The notes beneath the pieces were generated by a model that ran no database searches, had not been told where the DNA came from, and saw only the letters and a program-made list of their open reading frames with translations. 64,000 nucleotides of DNA from Marinobacterium lutimaris (GTDB taxonomy: Bacteria; Pseudomonadota; Gammaproteobacteria; Pseudomonadales; Balneatricaceae), in NCBI RefSeq assembly GCF_900108065.1, contig NZ_FNVQ01000005.1, positions 186,001-250,000 on the forward strand, read 5' to 3'. This document shows, piece after piece, positions 1 to 8,298 of the stretch. The position numbers and the translations under genes were made by a program. Within the stretch, counting starts at the first letter, position 1. Each line of letters opens with the position of its first letter.

Positions 1-1
1 T

Positions 2-643
2 ATCAACGGCATGAACCTGGAGCTGGGCAAGAACGAGATCATCGCCATCCTCGGCCGCAACGGCATGGGCAAGACCACGCTGATGAAATCGCTGATCGGC
101 ATGATCCCCTCCAGCGGCGGCTCGGCCAAGCTCGACGATACCGAGCTAGCTGGCCTGAAAAGCTACCAGCGCGTCTCCGCAGGGGTCGGTTTTGTGCCCC
201 AGGGGCGGATGATCTTCTCCACCATGACCGTGGAGGAAAATATCCGCACCGGCCTCACCACCACCGGCAGCAGCACCATCCCTGAGCATCTCTACACCCT
301 GTTCCCGGTGCTCAAGGAGATGAAGCACCGCCGCGGCGGCAACCTCTCAGGCGGTCAGCAGCAACAGCTGGCCATCGCCCGCGCCCTGGCCAGCAACCCC
401 AAGCTCTTGCTGCTCGATGAGCCCACCGAGGGGATTCAGCCCTCCATCATCCGCGAGATGGCGCGCACCCTGCGCAAGATCCGCGACGAGCACGGCCTGG
501 CGATTCTGGTCTCCGAGCAGGTGCTCAGCTTCGCCCTCGATGTGGCCGACCGCATTCTGGTGATCGAGAAGGGAAACATCGTTCACGACGTGCCGGTGGC
601 CGAGGCTGACCAGGCCAGCATCACCCGCTATCTGTCCGTTTAA
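2..643 (+). CDS. urtE: Urea/short-chain amide ABC transporter ATP-binding subunit (UrtE/FmdF type), 5' end outside window
   Basis: The reading frame is open from the left edge, so about 20 N-terminal residues are missing; 213 codons are visible. It is a cytoplasmic ATPase that energises import through LivH/LivM-like permeases. The Walker A motif GRNGMGKTT lies at the start, the signature LSGGQQQQ in the middle, and Walker B LLLLDEPTEGIQPS follows. The DEPTEGIQPS form is characteristic of the UrtE branch of branched-chain-type transporters. The gene lies 25 bp upstream of amiE in the same direction, so the transporter probably imports urea or short-chain amides for the enzymes downstream, as FmdDEF does in Methylophilus. 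The family assignment is firm; the substrate is inferred from context. Confidence 0.85.
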   Translation: MNGMNLELGKNEIIAILGRNGMGKTTLMKSLIGMIPSSGGSAKLDDTELAGLKSYQRVSAGVGFVPQGRMIFSTMTVEENIRTGLTTTGSSTIPEHLYTLFPVLKEMKHRRGGNLSGGQQQQLAIARALASNPKLLLLDEPTEGIQPSIIREMARTLRKIRDEHGLAILVSEQVLSFALDVADRILVIEKGNIVHDVPVAEADQASITRYLSV

Positions 644-668
644 CCCGCTTTAACGAGGAGTCCGCGCC

Positions 669-1712
669 ATGAGACACGGTGATATTTCCAGCAGTGCCGA
701 TACCGTCGGCGTCGCGGTGGTCAACTACAAGATGCCGCGCCTGCACACCAAGGACGATGTGCTGGCCAATGCCCGCCAGATTGCCGAGATGATCACCGGC
801 ATCAAGCAGGGCCTGCCCGGCATGGACCTGATCGTGTTCCCCGAGTACAGCACCATGGGGATCATGTACGACAAGGGCGAGATGATGGCCACCGCCACGA
901 CGATTCCGGGCGAAGAAACGGCAATCTTCTCCGAGGCCTGCCGCCAGGCAAAAACCTGGGGCGTATTCTCGCTCACCGGCGAACAGCATGAGGAACACCC
1001 CAACAAGGCGCCCTATAACACACTGATACTGATCAATGACCAGGGTGAGATCGTGCAGAAGTACCGCAAATGCCTGCCCTGGTGCCCGATCGAGGGCTGG
1101 TATCCCGGCGATCGCACTTATGTCTCCGAAGGCCCCAAGGGGCTCAAGCTGAGCCTGATCATCTGCGACGACGGTAACTATCCCGAGATCTGGCGAGACT
1201 GCGCCATGCGCGGTGCCGAGCTGATCGTACGCTGCCAGGGTTACATGTACCCGGCCAAGGAGCAGCAGGTGATGATGGCCAAGACCATGGCCTGGGCCAA
1301 CAACACCTACGTGGCGGTAGCCAACGCCGCCGGCTTCGATGGCGTGTATTCCTACTTCGGCCACTCCGCCATCGTCGGCTTTGACGGCCGCACCCTCGGC
1401 GAGTGTGGCGAGGAGGAGATGGGAATCCAGTACGCCCAGCTCTCGCTCACCGAGATCCGCGATGCGCGCAAGAACGACCAGTCCCAGAACCACCTCTTCA
1501 AGCTGCTGCATCGCGGCTACACCGGCGTCTATAACTCCGGCGACGGCGACAAGGGCGTGGCGGACTGCCCGTTCGAGTTCTACCGCTCCTGGGTCATGGA
1601 TGCAGAGAAAACCCAGGCCGATGTCGAGGCGATGACCCGCGACACCATCGGCGTGGCGGAGTGTCCGGTCGGCGGTCTGCCGATGGCCGAGCAGGAGAAG
1701 GAAGCGGGCTGA
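669..1712 (+). CDS. amiE: Aliphatic amidase (acylamide amidohydrolase)
   Basis: A 347-residue cytoplasmic enzyme of the nitrilase superfamily that hydrolyses short aliphatic amides such as acetamide to the carboxylate and ammonia (EC 3.5.1.4). The protein begins MRHGDISSS, as in Pseudomonas AmiE, and is full length. The catalytic triad is visible at the family positions: Glu59 (VFPEYS), Lys134 (KYRKCLPW) and Cys166 (LIICDDGNY). A strong Shine-Dalgarno (GAGGAG at 655-660) precedes the ATG. It follows the transporter ATPase by 25 bp and precedes amiB by 27 bp, so it is probably part of one operon. No amiC/amiR-type sensor pair is present in the window. Confidence 0.96.
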   Translation: MRHGDISSSADTVGVAVVNYKMPRLHTKDDVLANARQIAEMITGIKQGLPGMDLIVFPEYSTMGIMYDKGEMMATATTIPGEETAIFSEACRQAKTWGVFSLTGEQHEEHPNKAPYNTLILINDQGEIVQKYRKCLPWCPIEGWYPGDRTYVSEGPKGLKLSLIICDDGNYPEIWRDCAMRGAELIVRCQGYMYPAKEQQVMMAKTMAWANNTYVAVANAAGFDGVYSYFGHSAIVGFDGRTLGECGEEEMGIQYAQLSLTEIRDARKNDQSQNHLFKLLHRGYTGVYNSGDGDKGVADCPFEFYRSWVMDAEKTQADVEAMTRDTIGVAECPVGGLPMAEQEKEAG

Positions 1713-1739
1713 GCCCGTTTCCCGGAGACGGAGCGTCCT

Positions 1740-3002
1740 ATGCCGTTTATCAACGACAGGCTCGACCAGAACCAGCGTGGATTGGAGCAGGGCTCGCCCC
1801 TGCCGGCTGCAGCCAGCGGTTACAAGTCGCGCTTCACCTTCGACCCTGACGCGGTGGTCGATCTGCTCAAGCGCAAGATCGCCGGTCAGCGGCCGGTGAT
1901 CGAGGCGCTTGGCGCCCAGCTACGGGTGGTCAAGGCGGATATCTGCGAACCGGGCAGGCCGCTCTACGTCACGCTGTTTATCGGCGATACCGGCGTCGGT
2001 AAAACCGAGATCGTGCGCCTGCTGGCCAACGCCATTCACGGCTCGCCAGACAGCTTCTGCCGCATCGACATGAACACCCTCTCGCAAAGCCACTACAGCG
2101 CGGCCATTACCGGGGCACCGCCGGGATACGTGGGCAGCAAGGAGGGCGTCACCCTGTTCAACGAAGATCTGATCGCCGGCAGTTATGGCCGCCCGGGGAT
2201 AGTTCTGTTCGATGAGATCGAGAAAGCCAGCAACGATGTGGCGCGGGCGCTGATGAACATTCTCGATGCCGGCAAGCTGAAACTGGCCTCCGGCAACCGC
2301 GAACTGGATTTCAGCAACAGCCTGATCTTTATGACCAGCAACGTAGGTTCCCGTGCCTGGGTCGACCTGCAGCGGGAAGCCCGCGGTCCCTGGATCAAAC
2401 GGCTGAAGAACCACCTGAAACCGGTGCATCACTCACGCGCAGCACTGATCGAAGATGCGCTGCATGAACGCTTCGATCCCGAGTTTCTCAATCGTATCGA
2501 CCGCATCGAGCTGTTTGAGCCGCTCACCAACGAACACCTCGAAACCATCATCACGCTGGAGCTGGAGCGCACCAACCGCACGCTGAAACGCAAGGGCGTT
2601 GAAGCCCAGCTTGATCCCGCTGCAGTGGCTTTGCTGCGCGCCAGGGGGTTCGACCCCGAGTTCGGCGCCCGTTCCATCCGCCGCAGCTTCAGGGAAATGG
2701 TGGTACTGCCGCTGGCCAGCGCTCTGCTTGCCAACCCTCCCGCCAGTGCTGGCGGCGCCAGCAACAGAGTGAGCCTGTTCCGCGGCCAGGTGCGCGGGGA
2801 AGCGATTCAGTTCAATCCGGTTGCAGCCAGCCAGGCCTCGGCGAATAGCGCTTCAGAGAATCACTCTTCACCAAACAGCTCACACACCGATTCACAAAGC
2901 ATCAGTCCACAAAACATCAATTCACAAAGCATCAATTCACAAAATATCAGTTCACAAACCCAGCCAAGCCCGGAGAGGGCAGGACAGGAGATGAAACCAT
3001 GA
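1740..3002 (+). CDS. amiB: AmiB-like AAA+ ATPase of ClpA/ClpB type with repetitive C-terminal tail
   Basis: A 420-residue AAA+ protein resembling AmiB, the Clp-like ATPase of the Pseudomonas amidase operon. Walker A (GDTGVGKTE) is near residues 82-90, Walker B (IVLFDEIEKA) near 154-163, and sensor 1 (FMTSN) near 197-201. A Clp D2-small-type C-terminal segment (FDPEFGARSIRR) follows. It has a single ATPase module and no N-terminal Clp repeat domain or ClpP-binding loop that I can see. The last 50 or so residues are Ser/Asn/Gln-rich, made by a 15-bp tandem repeat. The stop codon overlaps the fmdA start (ATGA), indicating translational coupling. Its role in amide utilisation is not settled; a chaperone or assembly function is an inference. 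Confidence 0.85.
   Translation: MPFINDRLDQNQRGLEQGSPLPAAASGYKSRFTFDPDAVVDLLKRKIAGQRPVIEALGAQLRVVKADICEPGRPLYVTLFIGDTGVGKTEIVRLLANAIHGSPDSFCRIDMNTLSQSHYSAAITGAPPGYVGSKEGVTLFNEDLIAGSYGRPGIVLFDEIEKASNDVARALMNILDAGKLKLASGNRELDFSNSLIFMTSNVGSRAWVDLQREARGPWIKRLKNHLKPVHHSRAALIEDALHERFDPEFLNRIDRIELFEPLTNEHLETIITLELERTNRTLKRKGVEAQLDPAAVALLRARGFDPEFGARSIRRSFREMVVLPLASALLANPPASAGGASNRVSLFRGQVRGEAIQFNPVAASQASANSASENHSSPNSSHTDSQSISPQNINSQSINSQNISSQTQPSPERAGQEMKP
2891..2965 (+). repeat. 15-bp tandem repeat inside the amiB 3' end
   Basis: Four consecutive 15-bp units (2891-2905, 2906-2920, 2921-2935, 2936-2950) with consensus TTCACAAARCATCAR, plus a degenerate fifth (2951-2965). They encode DSQSI, SPQNI, NSQSI, NSQNI and SSQTQ. 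The unit is a multiple of three, so copy-number change keeps the frame and alters only tail length. The stretch is much more AT-rich than the flanking coding sequence. Confidence 0.9.
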
Positions 3003-4231
3003 CCGATACCATCATCAAGATCGATCTGAGCAAATCCGCCTACGAGCACGACAACGTGCACAACCGCTGGCACCCGGACATTCCGATGGTGGCAACGGTT
3101 AAGCCCGGTGACGACTTCATTGTGGAGTGCTTCGACTGGACCGGCGGCCAGATCAAGAATGACGACGATGCTTCCGACGTCCGTGACGTGGACCTAACCC
3201 AGGTCCACTTCCTTTCCGGACCTATCGCCGTGGAAGGCGCAGAACCCGGCGACCTGCTGGAGGTGGATATCCTCGATATCGGCGCCTTCGACGAAATGCA
3301 GTGGGGCTTCAACGGCTTCTTCTCGAAGAAAAACGGCGGTGGCTTTCTCACCGATCAGTTCCCTGCGGCACAGAAGTCGATCTGGGACTTCAACGGTATG
3401 TTCACCAAGTCCCGTCACGTACCGGGCGTGGAGTTCGCCGGTATCCTGCATCCGGGCCTGATCGGCTGCCTGCCCTCCAAGGATATGCTGGATATGTGGA
3501 ACAGCCGCGAGAAAGAGCTGTTCGACACTGACCCCGAGCGTGAACCGGCGCTGGCATGTCTGCCGTACGGAGACACCGCACACATGGGTCGCCTCAAGGG
3601 CGATGATCGCGACAAGGCCGCTGCCGAGGGTGCGCGCACCGTACCGCCGCGCGAACATGGCGGTAACTGCGATATCAAGGACCTGACCCGTGGCGCCAAG
3701 ATCTACTTCCCGGTCTATGTGGATGGTGCCGGCCTCTCCGTAGGTGACCTGCACTTCAGTCAGGGTGATGGTGAAATCACCTTCTGCGGCGCCATCGAAA
3801 TGGCCGGCTGGATCCATATGCGCGTCAACCTGATCAAGGACGGTATGTCCAAGTACGCCATCAAAAACCCGATCTTCAAACCAAGCCCGATGGTACCGAA
3901 GTACGACGACTACCTGATCTTCGAAGGTATCTCCGTGGATGAAGATGGCAAGCAGCACTACCTGGATACCAGCGTGGCCTACCGTCAGGCCTGCCTCAAC
4001 GCCATCAACTACCTGACCAAATTCGGTTACACCCCGGCACAGGGCTACGCCATCCTTGGTTGCGCACCGGTGCAGGGCCATATCAGTGGCGTGGTGGATA
4101 TCCCCAACTCCTGCGCAACCCTGTGGCTGCCCACCGACATCTTCGACTTCAACGTCAAACCCGGCAGCGACGGCCCCACCAAGGAGCTCGATGGCAGCAT
4201 CGATATCCCGCTGGCCCCTGATCTGGATTAA
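2999..4231 (+). CDS. fmdA: Formamidase/acetamidase FmdA
   Basis: A 410-residue cytoplasmic amidohydrolase of the FmdA/AmdA family, releasing ammonia and formate from formamide (EC 3.5.1.49). The length matches the family (about 405-410 residues). Typical segments include the N-terminal WHPDIPM region, the central GNCDIKDL stretch and the Gly-rich LGCAPVQGHISGVVDIPN region. It is unrelated in fold to AmiE, so the operon carries two chemically overlapping amidases. The start overlaps amiB by four bases, and fmdB follows 14 bp downstream. No signal peptide is present. Confidence 0.93.
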   Translation: MTDTIIKIDLSKSAYEHDNVHNRWHPDIPMVATVKPGDDFIVECFDWTGGQIKNDDDASDVRDVDLTQVHFLSGPIAVEGAEPGDLLEVDILDIGAFDEMQWGFNGFFSKKNGGGFLTDQFPAAQKSIWDFNGMFTKSRHVPGVEFAGILHPGLIGCLPSKDMLDMWNSREKELFDTDPEREPALACLPYGDTAHMGRLKGDDRDKAAAEGARTVPPREHGGNCDIKDLTRGAKIYFPVYVDGAGLSVGDLHFSQGDGEITFCGAIEMAGWIHMRVNLIKDGMSKYAIKNPIFKPSPMVPKYDDYLIFEGISVDEDGKQHYLDTSVAYRQACLNAINYLTKFGYTPAQGYAILGCAPVQGHISGVVDIPNSCATLWLPTDIFDFNVKPGSDGPTKELDGSIDIPLAPDLD

Positions 4232-4245
4232 CGGAGGTTCTCCCC

Positions 4246-4638
4246 ATGCCACTGTATGACTACAAGTGCCCCGAGCACGGTGTATTTCAGGAGCTGGCGA
4301 TGATGGCGGACCATGACAAGCCCTGCGACTGCCCCCAGTGCGGGGCGGTCTCGGCGCGCGTCATCACCCTGCCACCGCAGTTGCTGGAGATGCTGAAAGA
4401 GAAAAAGGAGGCGATGGAGCGCAACGAAAAGGCGCAGCACGAACCCCAATTCCTGACCCCGGCCCAGTACCGTGAACAGGAAGCGGAGAAAAAAGCCCGC
4501 GCCGCTCACAAACATCGCCACAGCTCCAGCTGTGGCTGTAATAGCGGCTTAAGCAGCGAGCGCAAGAGCAAACTGTTCTACACCGCTGATGGCAACAAGA
4601 TGTTTCCGTCCATGCGTCCCTGGATGATCAGTCACTGA
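4246..4638 (+). CDS. fmdB: FmdB-family zinc-ribbon protein
   Basis: A 130-residue protein of the FmdB family, originally described as a putative regulator next to formamidase. The N-terminal zinc ribbon uses Cys9 in YKCPEHG and the CDCPQCG knuckle. A charged, helix-prone middle (about 45-95, rich in Glu, Lys and Ala) follows, then a CGC motif near residue 104. The tail has no recognisable domain and extends beyond the roughly 70-110 residues of many FmdB proteins. The gene closes the amide operon and is followed by a clear hairpin terminator. Direct regulation of fmdA is only a family-level suggestion. Confidence 0.85.
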   Translation: MPLYDYKCPEHGVFQELAMMADHDKPCDCPQCGAVSARVITLPPQLLEMLKEKKEAMERNEKAQHEPQFLTPAQYREQEAEKKARAAHKHRHSSSCGCNSGLSSERKSKLFYTADGNKMFPSMRPWMISH

Positions 4639-4705
4639 AGGGCGCTTGAGTGTCGTGGCAGCGGCTGCCGACTGGCTGCTGCCCTCTTCCCAACTCTCTT
4701 CCCAA

Positions 4706-4733
4706 CTCCGGCCTTTACCGGCCGGAGCTTTTT
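4706..4733 (+). terminator. Rho-independent terminator after fmdB
   Basis: An 8-bp perfect stem, CTCCGGCC/GGCCGGAG, with a 6-nt loop (TTTACC) is followed by CTTTTT. It lies between the convergent fmdB and glutamine amidotransferase genes. Confidence 0.88.
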
Positions 4734-4744
4734 CCCAGCCGTCG

Positions 4745-5482
4745 TTACCCCAATAGCACCCTGTCCACAAAAGCACCCATCAGGGCGTTGGACTCGGGGG
4801 TTTCCACCGCATTGGCCAGCACCTCGTCGAGGTGATCGTCGCCGTCGGTGTAGTGCGCCTTGTAGTAGGTCAGGCGCTCCACCAGGATCCGCTTGTCTAC
4901 CTCAGGATGAAACTGGAACGCCCAGAAACGATGGTCTTTCACCTTGAAGGCATGGATACAGGCATCGGTCAGCGCCAGCACCTGGCAGCGTCTTGGCAGC
5001 TCGGTGGCGTATTGGCGGTGCACGGAGACCGCCATGAACGGATCCGGCATATCCCAGAACAGTGGATCTTTGCCCGCAGCAAGAGTCAGTGAGATCGGCA
5101 GGCTGCCCATTTCAAAGCCCTGGTCCTTGTGACGTATCCGCCCACCGAGGGCCAGCACCGCAAGTTGAAATCCGAAGCAGGAGGCGAACACCGGTTGATC
5201 CCGCTCCAGGCAGTTCAGTAACAGCTGCTGGGCACGCTCCACAAAGGGATACTTCTCGGGCTCAAGCACATTGGCTTCGCTGGCGCCGCCCACCAGCAGG
5301 GCATCGTAACCGTCGGCCGCATCGATGCTGAACTCCGGCGTATCGAACAGGTTAAGCACGTCGATCTGCTGTGGCTCCAGGCGGCAATAGCGGGTGAAGC
5401 TCTCCAGCTCCTCCCGCCGCACCTGAGCTCCGTCCCGAATCTGCATCAGCAGCAACCTGAGGCTGGATCTATCCTTGGCCAT
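4745..5482 (-). CDS. Class I glutamine amidotransferase domain protein
   Basis: A 245-residue stand-alone GATase1 protein, which transfers or releases ammonia or hydrolyses gamma-glutamyl bonds. The nucleophile elbow is SCFGFQ with Cys102, and the catalytic His192/Glu194 pair is in FHPEV. This is the architecture of GMP-synthase-like amidotransferases without a synthetase domain, including the PuuD/GuaA-like families. The substrate cannot be read from the sequence. It is monocistronic, convergent to fmdB and divergent from the phosphatase gene. The ATG at 5482 is preceded by GGAGAGAG on the coding strand. Confidence 0.8.
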   Translation of the reverse strand: MAKDRSSLRLLLMQIRDGAQVRREELESFTRYCRLEPQQIDVLNLFDTPEFSIDAADGYDALLVGGASEANVLEPEKYPFVERAQQLLLNCLERDQPVFASCFGFQLAVLALGGRIRHKDQGFEMGSLPISLTLAAGKDPLFWDMPDPFMAVSVHRQYATELPRRCQVLALTDACIHAFKVKDHRFWAFQFHPEVDKRILVERLTYYKAHYTDGDDHLDEVLANAVETPESNALMGAFVDRVLLG

Positions 5483-5628
5483 TCTCTCTCCTGTTTTCGG
5501 GACATGCCGGCGGCTGTTCGTAGATCGGCCAAGCGGACAACTCTGTTAACCGCAAAGCCCACTGCTTCTGTAATGATGTTAGCCTAAGCTTTGGGAGATA
5601 GCCTGACGCAGGGAGACAGTCGCAGGAA

Positions 5629-6390
5629 ATGAACACTGTTTTATGCATTGAAGCGAACACCCGGGGACGGGATTTCGTGGTTGGCGATATTCACGGCTGG
5701 CTGGATCCGCTGCGTGCGGAGCTGGATGCGGTCTGCTTTAACAAGGAGGTGGATCGGCTGTTTTCGGTGGGCGACCTGATCAACCGCGGCCCTCATTCGC
5801 AGCAGTGTCTGGAGCTGCTGAAAGAACCCTGGTTCTTTGCCGTGCGTGGCAACCATGAACAGATCCTGTTCGACTGGCTGCGGGGGGATTCGAGCATCAA
5901 TACCGCGGACTGGATGCGCTTTGGCGGCAAAAGCTGGCTCGGGCCAGGGCCCGATCACTTTTTCATGCGGAATACGGAGTTTCGCCGTTTCGCCGAGCAA
6001 CAGGCCGAACAGATGCCCTGGGCGATAGAGCTGGCACTGGCCGATGGCCGCAAGATCGGTATCAGCCACAGCTCAGTCCCTGTGGATGACTGGCTCGACC
6101 TGAAGCTGCGCCTGCCCAACGAACCGGCGCTGCGCAGTGCGCTGATCTGGGATCGTCCCGCGAAGGATCCGCACTTTAAGCACCAGGTCAGTGGTATCGA
6201 CCTGACGGTGCACGGCCACGTAATCCTGCCCCAGGTACAGAAACGCGGTAACGGCATCTATATCGATACCGGCGCGGCGCTGTTTGGGCAGAATATCAAA
6301 GCCTCGGACAGCGAGTGTCCGCATCCGCGTATCTCTGCCATCGAGGTCACCGACCTGTTTCATATCACGGATAATTATCTGACCGCCTAA
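5629..6390 (+). CDS. PrpA/PphA-type Ser/Thr protein phosphatase (metallophosphoesterase)
   Basis: A 253-residue calcineurin-like phosphoesterase. The di-metal motifs are in order: GDIHG near residue 18, GDLINRG near 46, and GNHE near 74, followed by later metal histidines in GISHSS and VHGH. The set matches bacterial PrpA/PrpB phosphatases and bis(5'-nucleosyl)-tetraphosphatase (ApaH)-like enzymes. The GDLINRG form and the short length favour PrpA, but a dinucleotide polyphosphatase is possible. AGGAA sits just before the ATG. It is transcribed alone and ends at a bidirectional terminator. Confidence 0.82.
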   Translation: MNTVLCIEANTRGRDFVVGDIHGWLDPLRAELDAVCFNKEVDRLFSVGDLINRGPHSQQCLELLKEPWFFAVRGNHEQILFDWLRGDSSINTADWMRFGGKSWLGPGPDHFFMRNTEFRRFAEQQAEQMPWAIELALADGRKIGISHSSVPVDDWLDLKLRLPNEPALRSALIWDRPAKDPHFKHQVSGIDLTVHGHVILPQVQKRGNGIYIDTGAALFGQNIKASDSECPHPRISAIEVTDLFHITDNYLTA

Positions 6391-6407
6391 ACCGGTCTGC
6401 CAGATAC

Positions 6408-6452
6408 AAAAACGCCCTTACTCTCCGGGCTCGGAAGGTAAGGGCGTTTTTA
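6408..6452. terminator. Bidirectional rho-independent terminator
   Basis: The inverted repeat AAAAACGCCCTTAC ... GTAAGGGCGTTTTT has about 13 paired bases and T-runs on both strands. It separates the convergent phosphatase and PotF-like genes and serves both. Confidence 0.92.
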
Positions 6453-6465
6453 TGGTGGCGCCGTC

Positions 6466-7566
6466 TTAGTGACCGGTTTTCACACGGGTCCAAGCTCGGT
6501 TCATGGTGCGGATTTCACGCTCGGCCGGGGTCTTCAGCACCACCAGGCTTTCGCGGGTTTCCTGCGGCGGATAGATACCCGGATCGTTACGGATCTCGGG
6601 ATCGATCAGCTCTTCGGAAGCCTTGTTGGCGTTGGCATAGGCCACGTAGTCGGTGATCGGCGCAATCACTTCCGGCTCAAGCAGGTAGTTGATGAACTTG
6701 TGGGCTGCATCCGGGTTCGGCGCATCGGTGGGGATCACCATCACGTCGGTCCACACCACGGCACCCTCTGAAGGCACGGCGTAGGCCACGTTGACGCCGT
6801 TCTCGGCTTCGGCGGCACGGTCGCGCGCCTGCAGTACGTCGCCGGAGTAGCCATGAGCTACGCAGATATCGCCGTTGGCCAGGTCATTGATGTACTGGGA
6901 GCTGTGGAAGTAGCGAATATTCGGACGCACCGCTGCGACCACGTCTGCCGCCTTGTCGATCGCCTCACGGCTGAAGTCATCCACAGGCTCACCCAGGTAG
7001 ACCCGTGCTGCAGTCAGCACTTCCGTGGCATCGTCCATCAGCGTCACGCCACAGGAGGCCAGCTTGGAGACGATCTCCGGATCGAACACCAGGCGCCAGG
7101 TATCCAGCGGCATATCATCGCCAAGAATCGCTTTCACCTTGTCGACGTTGTAGCCGATGCCGGTGGTGCCCCACATGTAAGGGGTCAGGTATTCATTGCC
7201 CGGATCGATATCGGACAGAGAATCCAGGATGACCGGGTCCAGGTTATCCCAGTTGCTCAGCTTGGACTTATCCAGCTTCTGGTAAAGACCCGCCTTCAGG
7301 TGGCGGTCCGCAAAGGGGCGCGCGGTGGGGAACAGCAGGTCGTAACCACTTTTGCCAACCAGCAGCTTGGCTTCCGCTACCTCGTTGGAATCGTAGACGT
7401 CATACACCACATCGATGCCGGTCGCTTTCTCGAAATTGGTGACCGTGTCCTCGGCAATGTAGTCGGACCAGTTGTAGATATGCAGCTCTTCAGCCTGAGC
7501 CGTAGTGGCCAGCGCCAACGATACGGACAGTGACAGAGAGGCAATCGGTAAAAAAGCAGGTTTCAT
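6466..7566 (-). CDS. PotF-like polyamine (putrescine) ABC transporter periplasmic binding protein
   Basis: A 366-residue secreted protein of the PotD/PotF family. The ATG at 7566 gives a clear signal peptide (MKPAFLPIASL ... TTAQA, cleavage near residue 25). The mature N terminus EELHIYNWSDYI is the PotF hallmark; YMWGTTGIGYN and GDICVAHGYSGD further support the family. An in-frame upstream extension to 7677 would bury the signal peptide and is rejected. No permease or ATPase genes are adjacent, so this is an orphan binding protein that either serves a distant transporter or acts as a sensor. The upstream region carries a strong dyad (7706-7739). Confidence 0.9.
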   Translation of the reverse strand: MKPAFLPIASLSLSVSLALATTAQAEELHIYNWSDYIAEDTVTNFEKATGIDVVYDVYDSNEVAEAKLLVGKSGYDLLFPTARPFADRHLKAGLYQKLDKSKLSNWDNLDPVILDSLSDIDPGNEYLTPYMWGTTGIGYNVDKVKAILGDDMPLDTWRLVFDPEIVSKLASCGVTLMDDATEVLTAARVYLGEPVDDFSREAIDKAADVVAAVRPNIRYFHSSQYINDLANGDICVAHGYSGDVLQARDRAAEAENGVNVAYAVPSEGAVVWTDVMVIPTDAPNPDAAHKFINYLLEPEVIAPITDYVAYANANKASEELIDPEIRNDPGIYPPQETRESLVVLKTPAEREIRTMNRAWTRVKTGH

Positions 7567-7705
7567 CGCATCCAATCTCCCGCAGTGATCTCTGAAGAAC
7601 CGGGCTCCTATCGATGGCCCGGCTTTATTCGACAGACGCATATCTGCACGGCCGTCGCGTAACCCGAATATGAACAAAAGCCGAAGGGAACTAAAGCTTT
7701 TTCTT

Positions 7706-7739
7706 GTTGATCAAAGATAAATTGGACTCTTTGGTCAAC
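7706..7739. promoter_or_regulatory. Large inverted repeat, candidate operator
   Basis: GTTGATCAAAGA (7706-7717) and TCTTTGGTCAAC (7728-7739) are inverted repeats matching at 11 of 12 positions across a 10-bp spacer. Each arm contains a TTGRTCAA box, 24 bp apart, about two helical turns. It sits 140-175 bp upstream of the PotF-like start. The geometry suits a dimeric or tetrameric repressor or activator; the protein is unknown. Confidence 0.6.
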
Positions 7740-7806
7740 TCCTGCCTGAGCAATCTCCTGACGAGCCCCCAGCCCACAAGCTGAAGATTCGCCGGGGATT
7801 GAAGAA

Positions 7807-7839
7807 AGGTTTCACAGGACCCCAAAGTTTCTGAAACCT
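7807..7839. promoter_or_regulatory. Inverted repeat upstream of the 68-aa gene
   Basis: The perfect 8-bp arms AGGTTTCA (7807-7814) and TGAAACCT (7832-7839) are separated by 17 bp, ending 54 bp before the ATG at 7894. It may be an operator or an mRNA hairpin. There is no T-run, so it is not a terminator. Confidence 0.4.
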
Positions 7840-7893
7840 AAGTGTCACAACTTGAGGATTAAATCGTCGCTGAATATAAAGAGGAAAATAAAT

Positions 7894-8100
7894 ATGCATA
7901 GCGATCATCACATCACCAACGATCTACAACAGCTGCTGCGTCGTGGCTACTCCGCTGACGATCTCACCACCAACCTTAGTTTCCCGCGCGAACTGGTGGA
8001 AAAAGCACTGTCCCAGTATCAGGCTGAAATCCGCCAGCGTCAGCATGACCGCGCCCTTCACAGCCAGGCAACCTACGCCATGCGTCTCCAGCGTCGCTAG
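7894..8100 (+). CDS. Small uncharacterised protein (68 aa)
   Basis: A 68-residue basic, soluble protein without signal peptide, membrane segment or cysteines. The start at 7894 (MHSDHHITND) is chosen because GAGGAAA (7881-7887) sits at good spacing; the longer frame from 7852 begins in non-coding-looking sequence. The content is strongly helical with a two-block pattern (ITNDLQQLLRRGYSADDL, then PRELVEKALSQYQAEIRQRQ). The first block resembles a short helix-turn-helix-like fold, but I do not recognise the family. It stands alone between a dyad-rich region and cytochrome c5. Confidence 0.6.
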   Translation: MHSDHHITNDLQQLLRRGYSADDLTTNLSFPRELVEKALSQYQAEIRQRQHDRALHSQATYAMRLQRR

Positions 8101-8186
8101 TCGGCGCTGTCCGCTGTTTCCTATCCAAGACAGATCAATCTTTGGCCATTCAGGCAATATTCACCACCTAAGCGCTATTTACTACT

Positions 8187-8204
8187 TGTAGGGTCGCTCC
8201 TACA
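8187..8204. promoter_or_regulatory. Short dyad upstream of cytochrome c5
   Basis: TGTAGG and CCTACA form a perfect 6-bp inverted repeat with a 6-bp spacer, 95 bp before the cytochrome start. It could be an operator or the 3' hairpin of the 68-aa gene. The evidence is weak. Confidence 0.3.
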
Positions 8205-8298
8205 CTTGCCCTGATCTATTTTTAACCGGACCCTATGCCTGAGCCCCTGATGTCTGAGTCAGCAGGTCCGATTGATAGCACTGTCAAAGGAAACAACC

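Larger units (their letters stand above)
7567..7893. other. Intergenic region with two inverted repeats
   Basis: This 327-bp divergent spacer lies between the PotF-like gene and the 68-aa gene. It holds the dyads at 7706-7739 and 7807-7839, described separately, and presumably both promoters. I see no convincing coding sequence in it. Confidence 0.7.

Noticed and set aside
621-1511. 296-codon frame antisense to amiE.
   Set aside because: The amiE catalytic triad shows which strand is coding.
3194-4252. 352-codon frame antisense to fmdA.
   Set aside because: Shadow of the formamidase; no conserved features.
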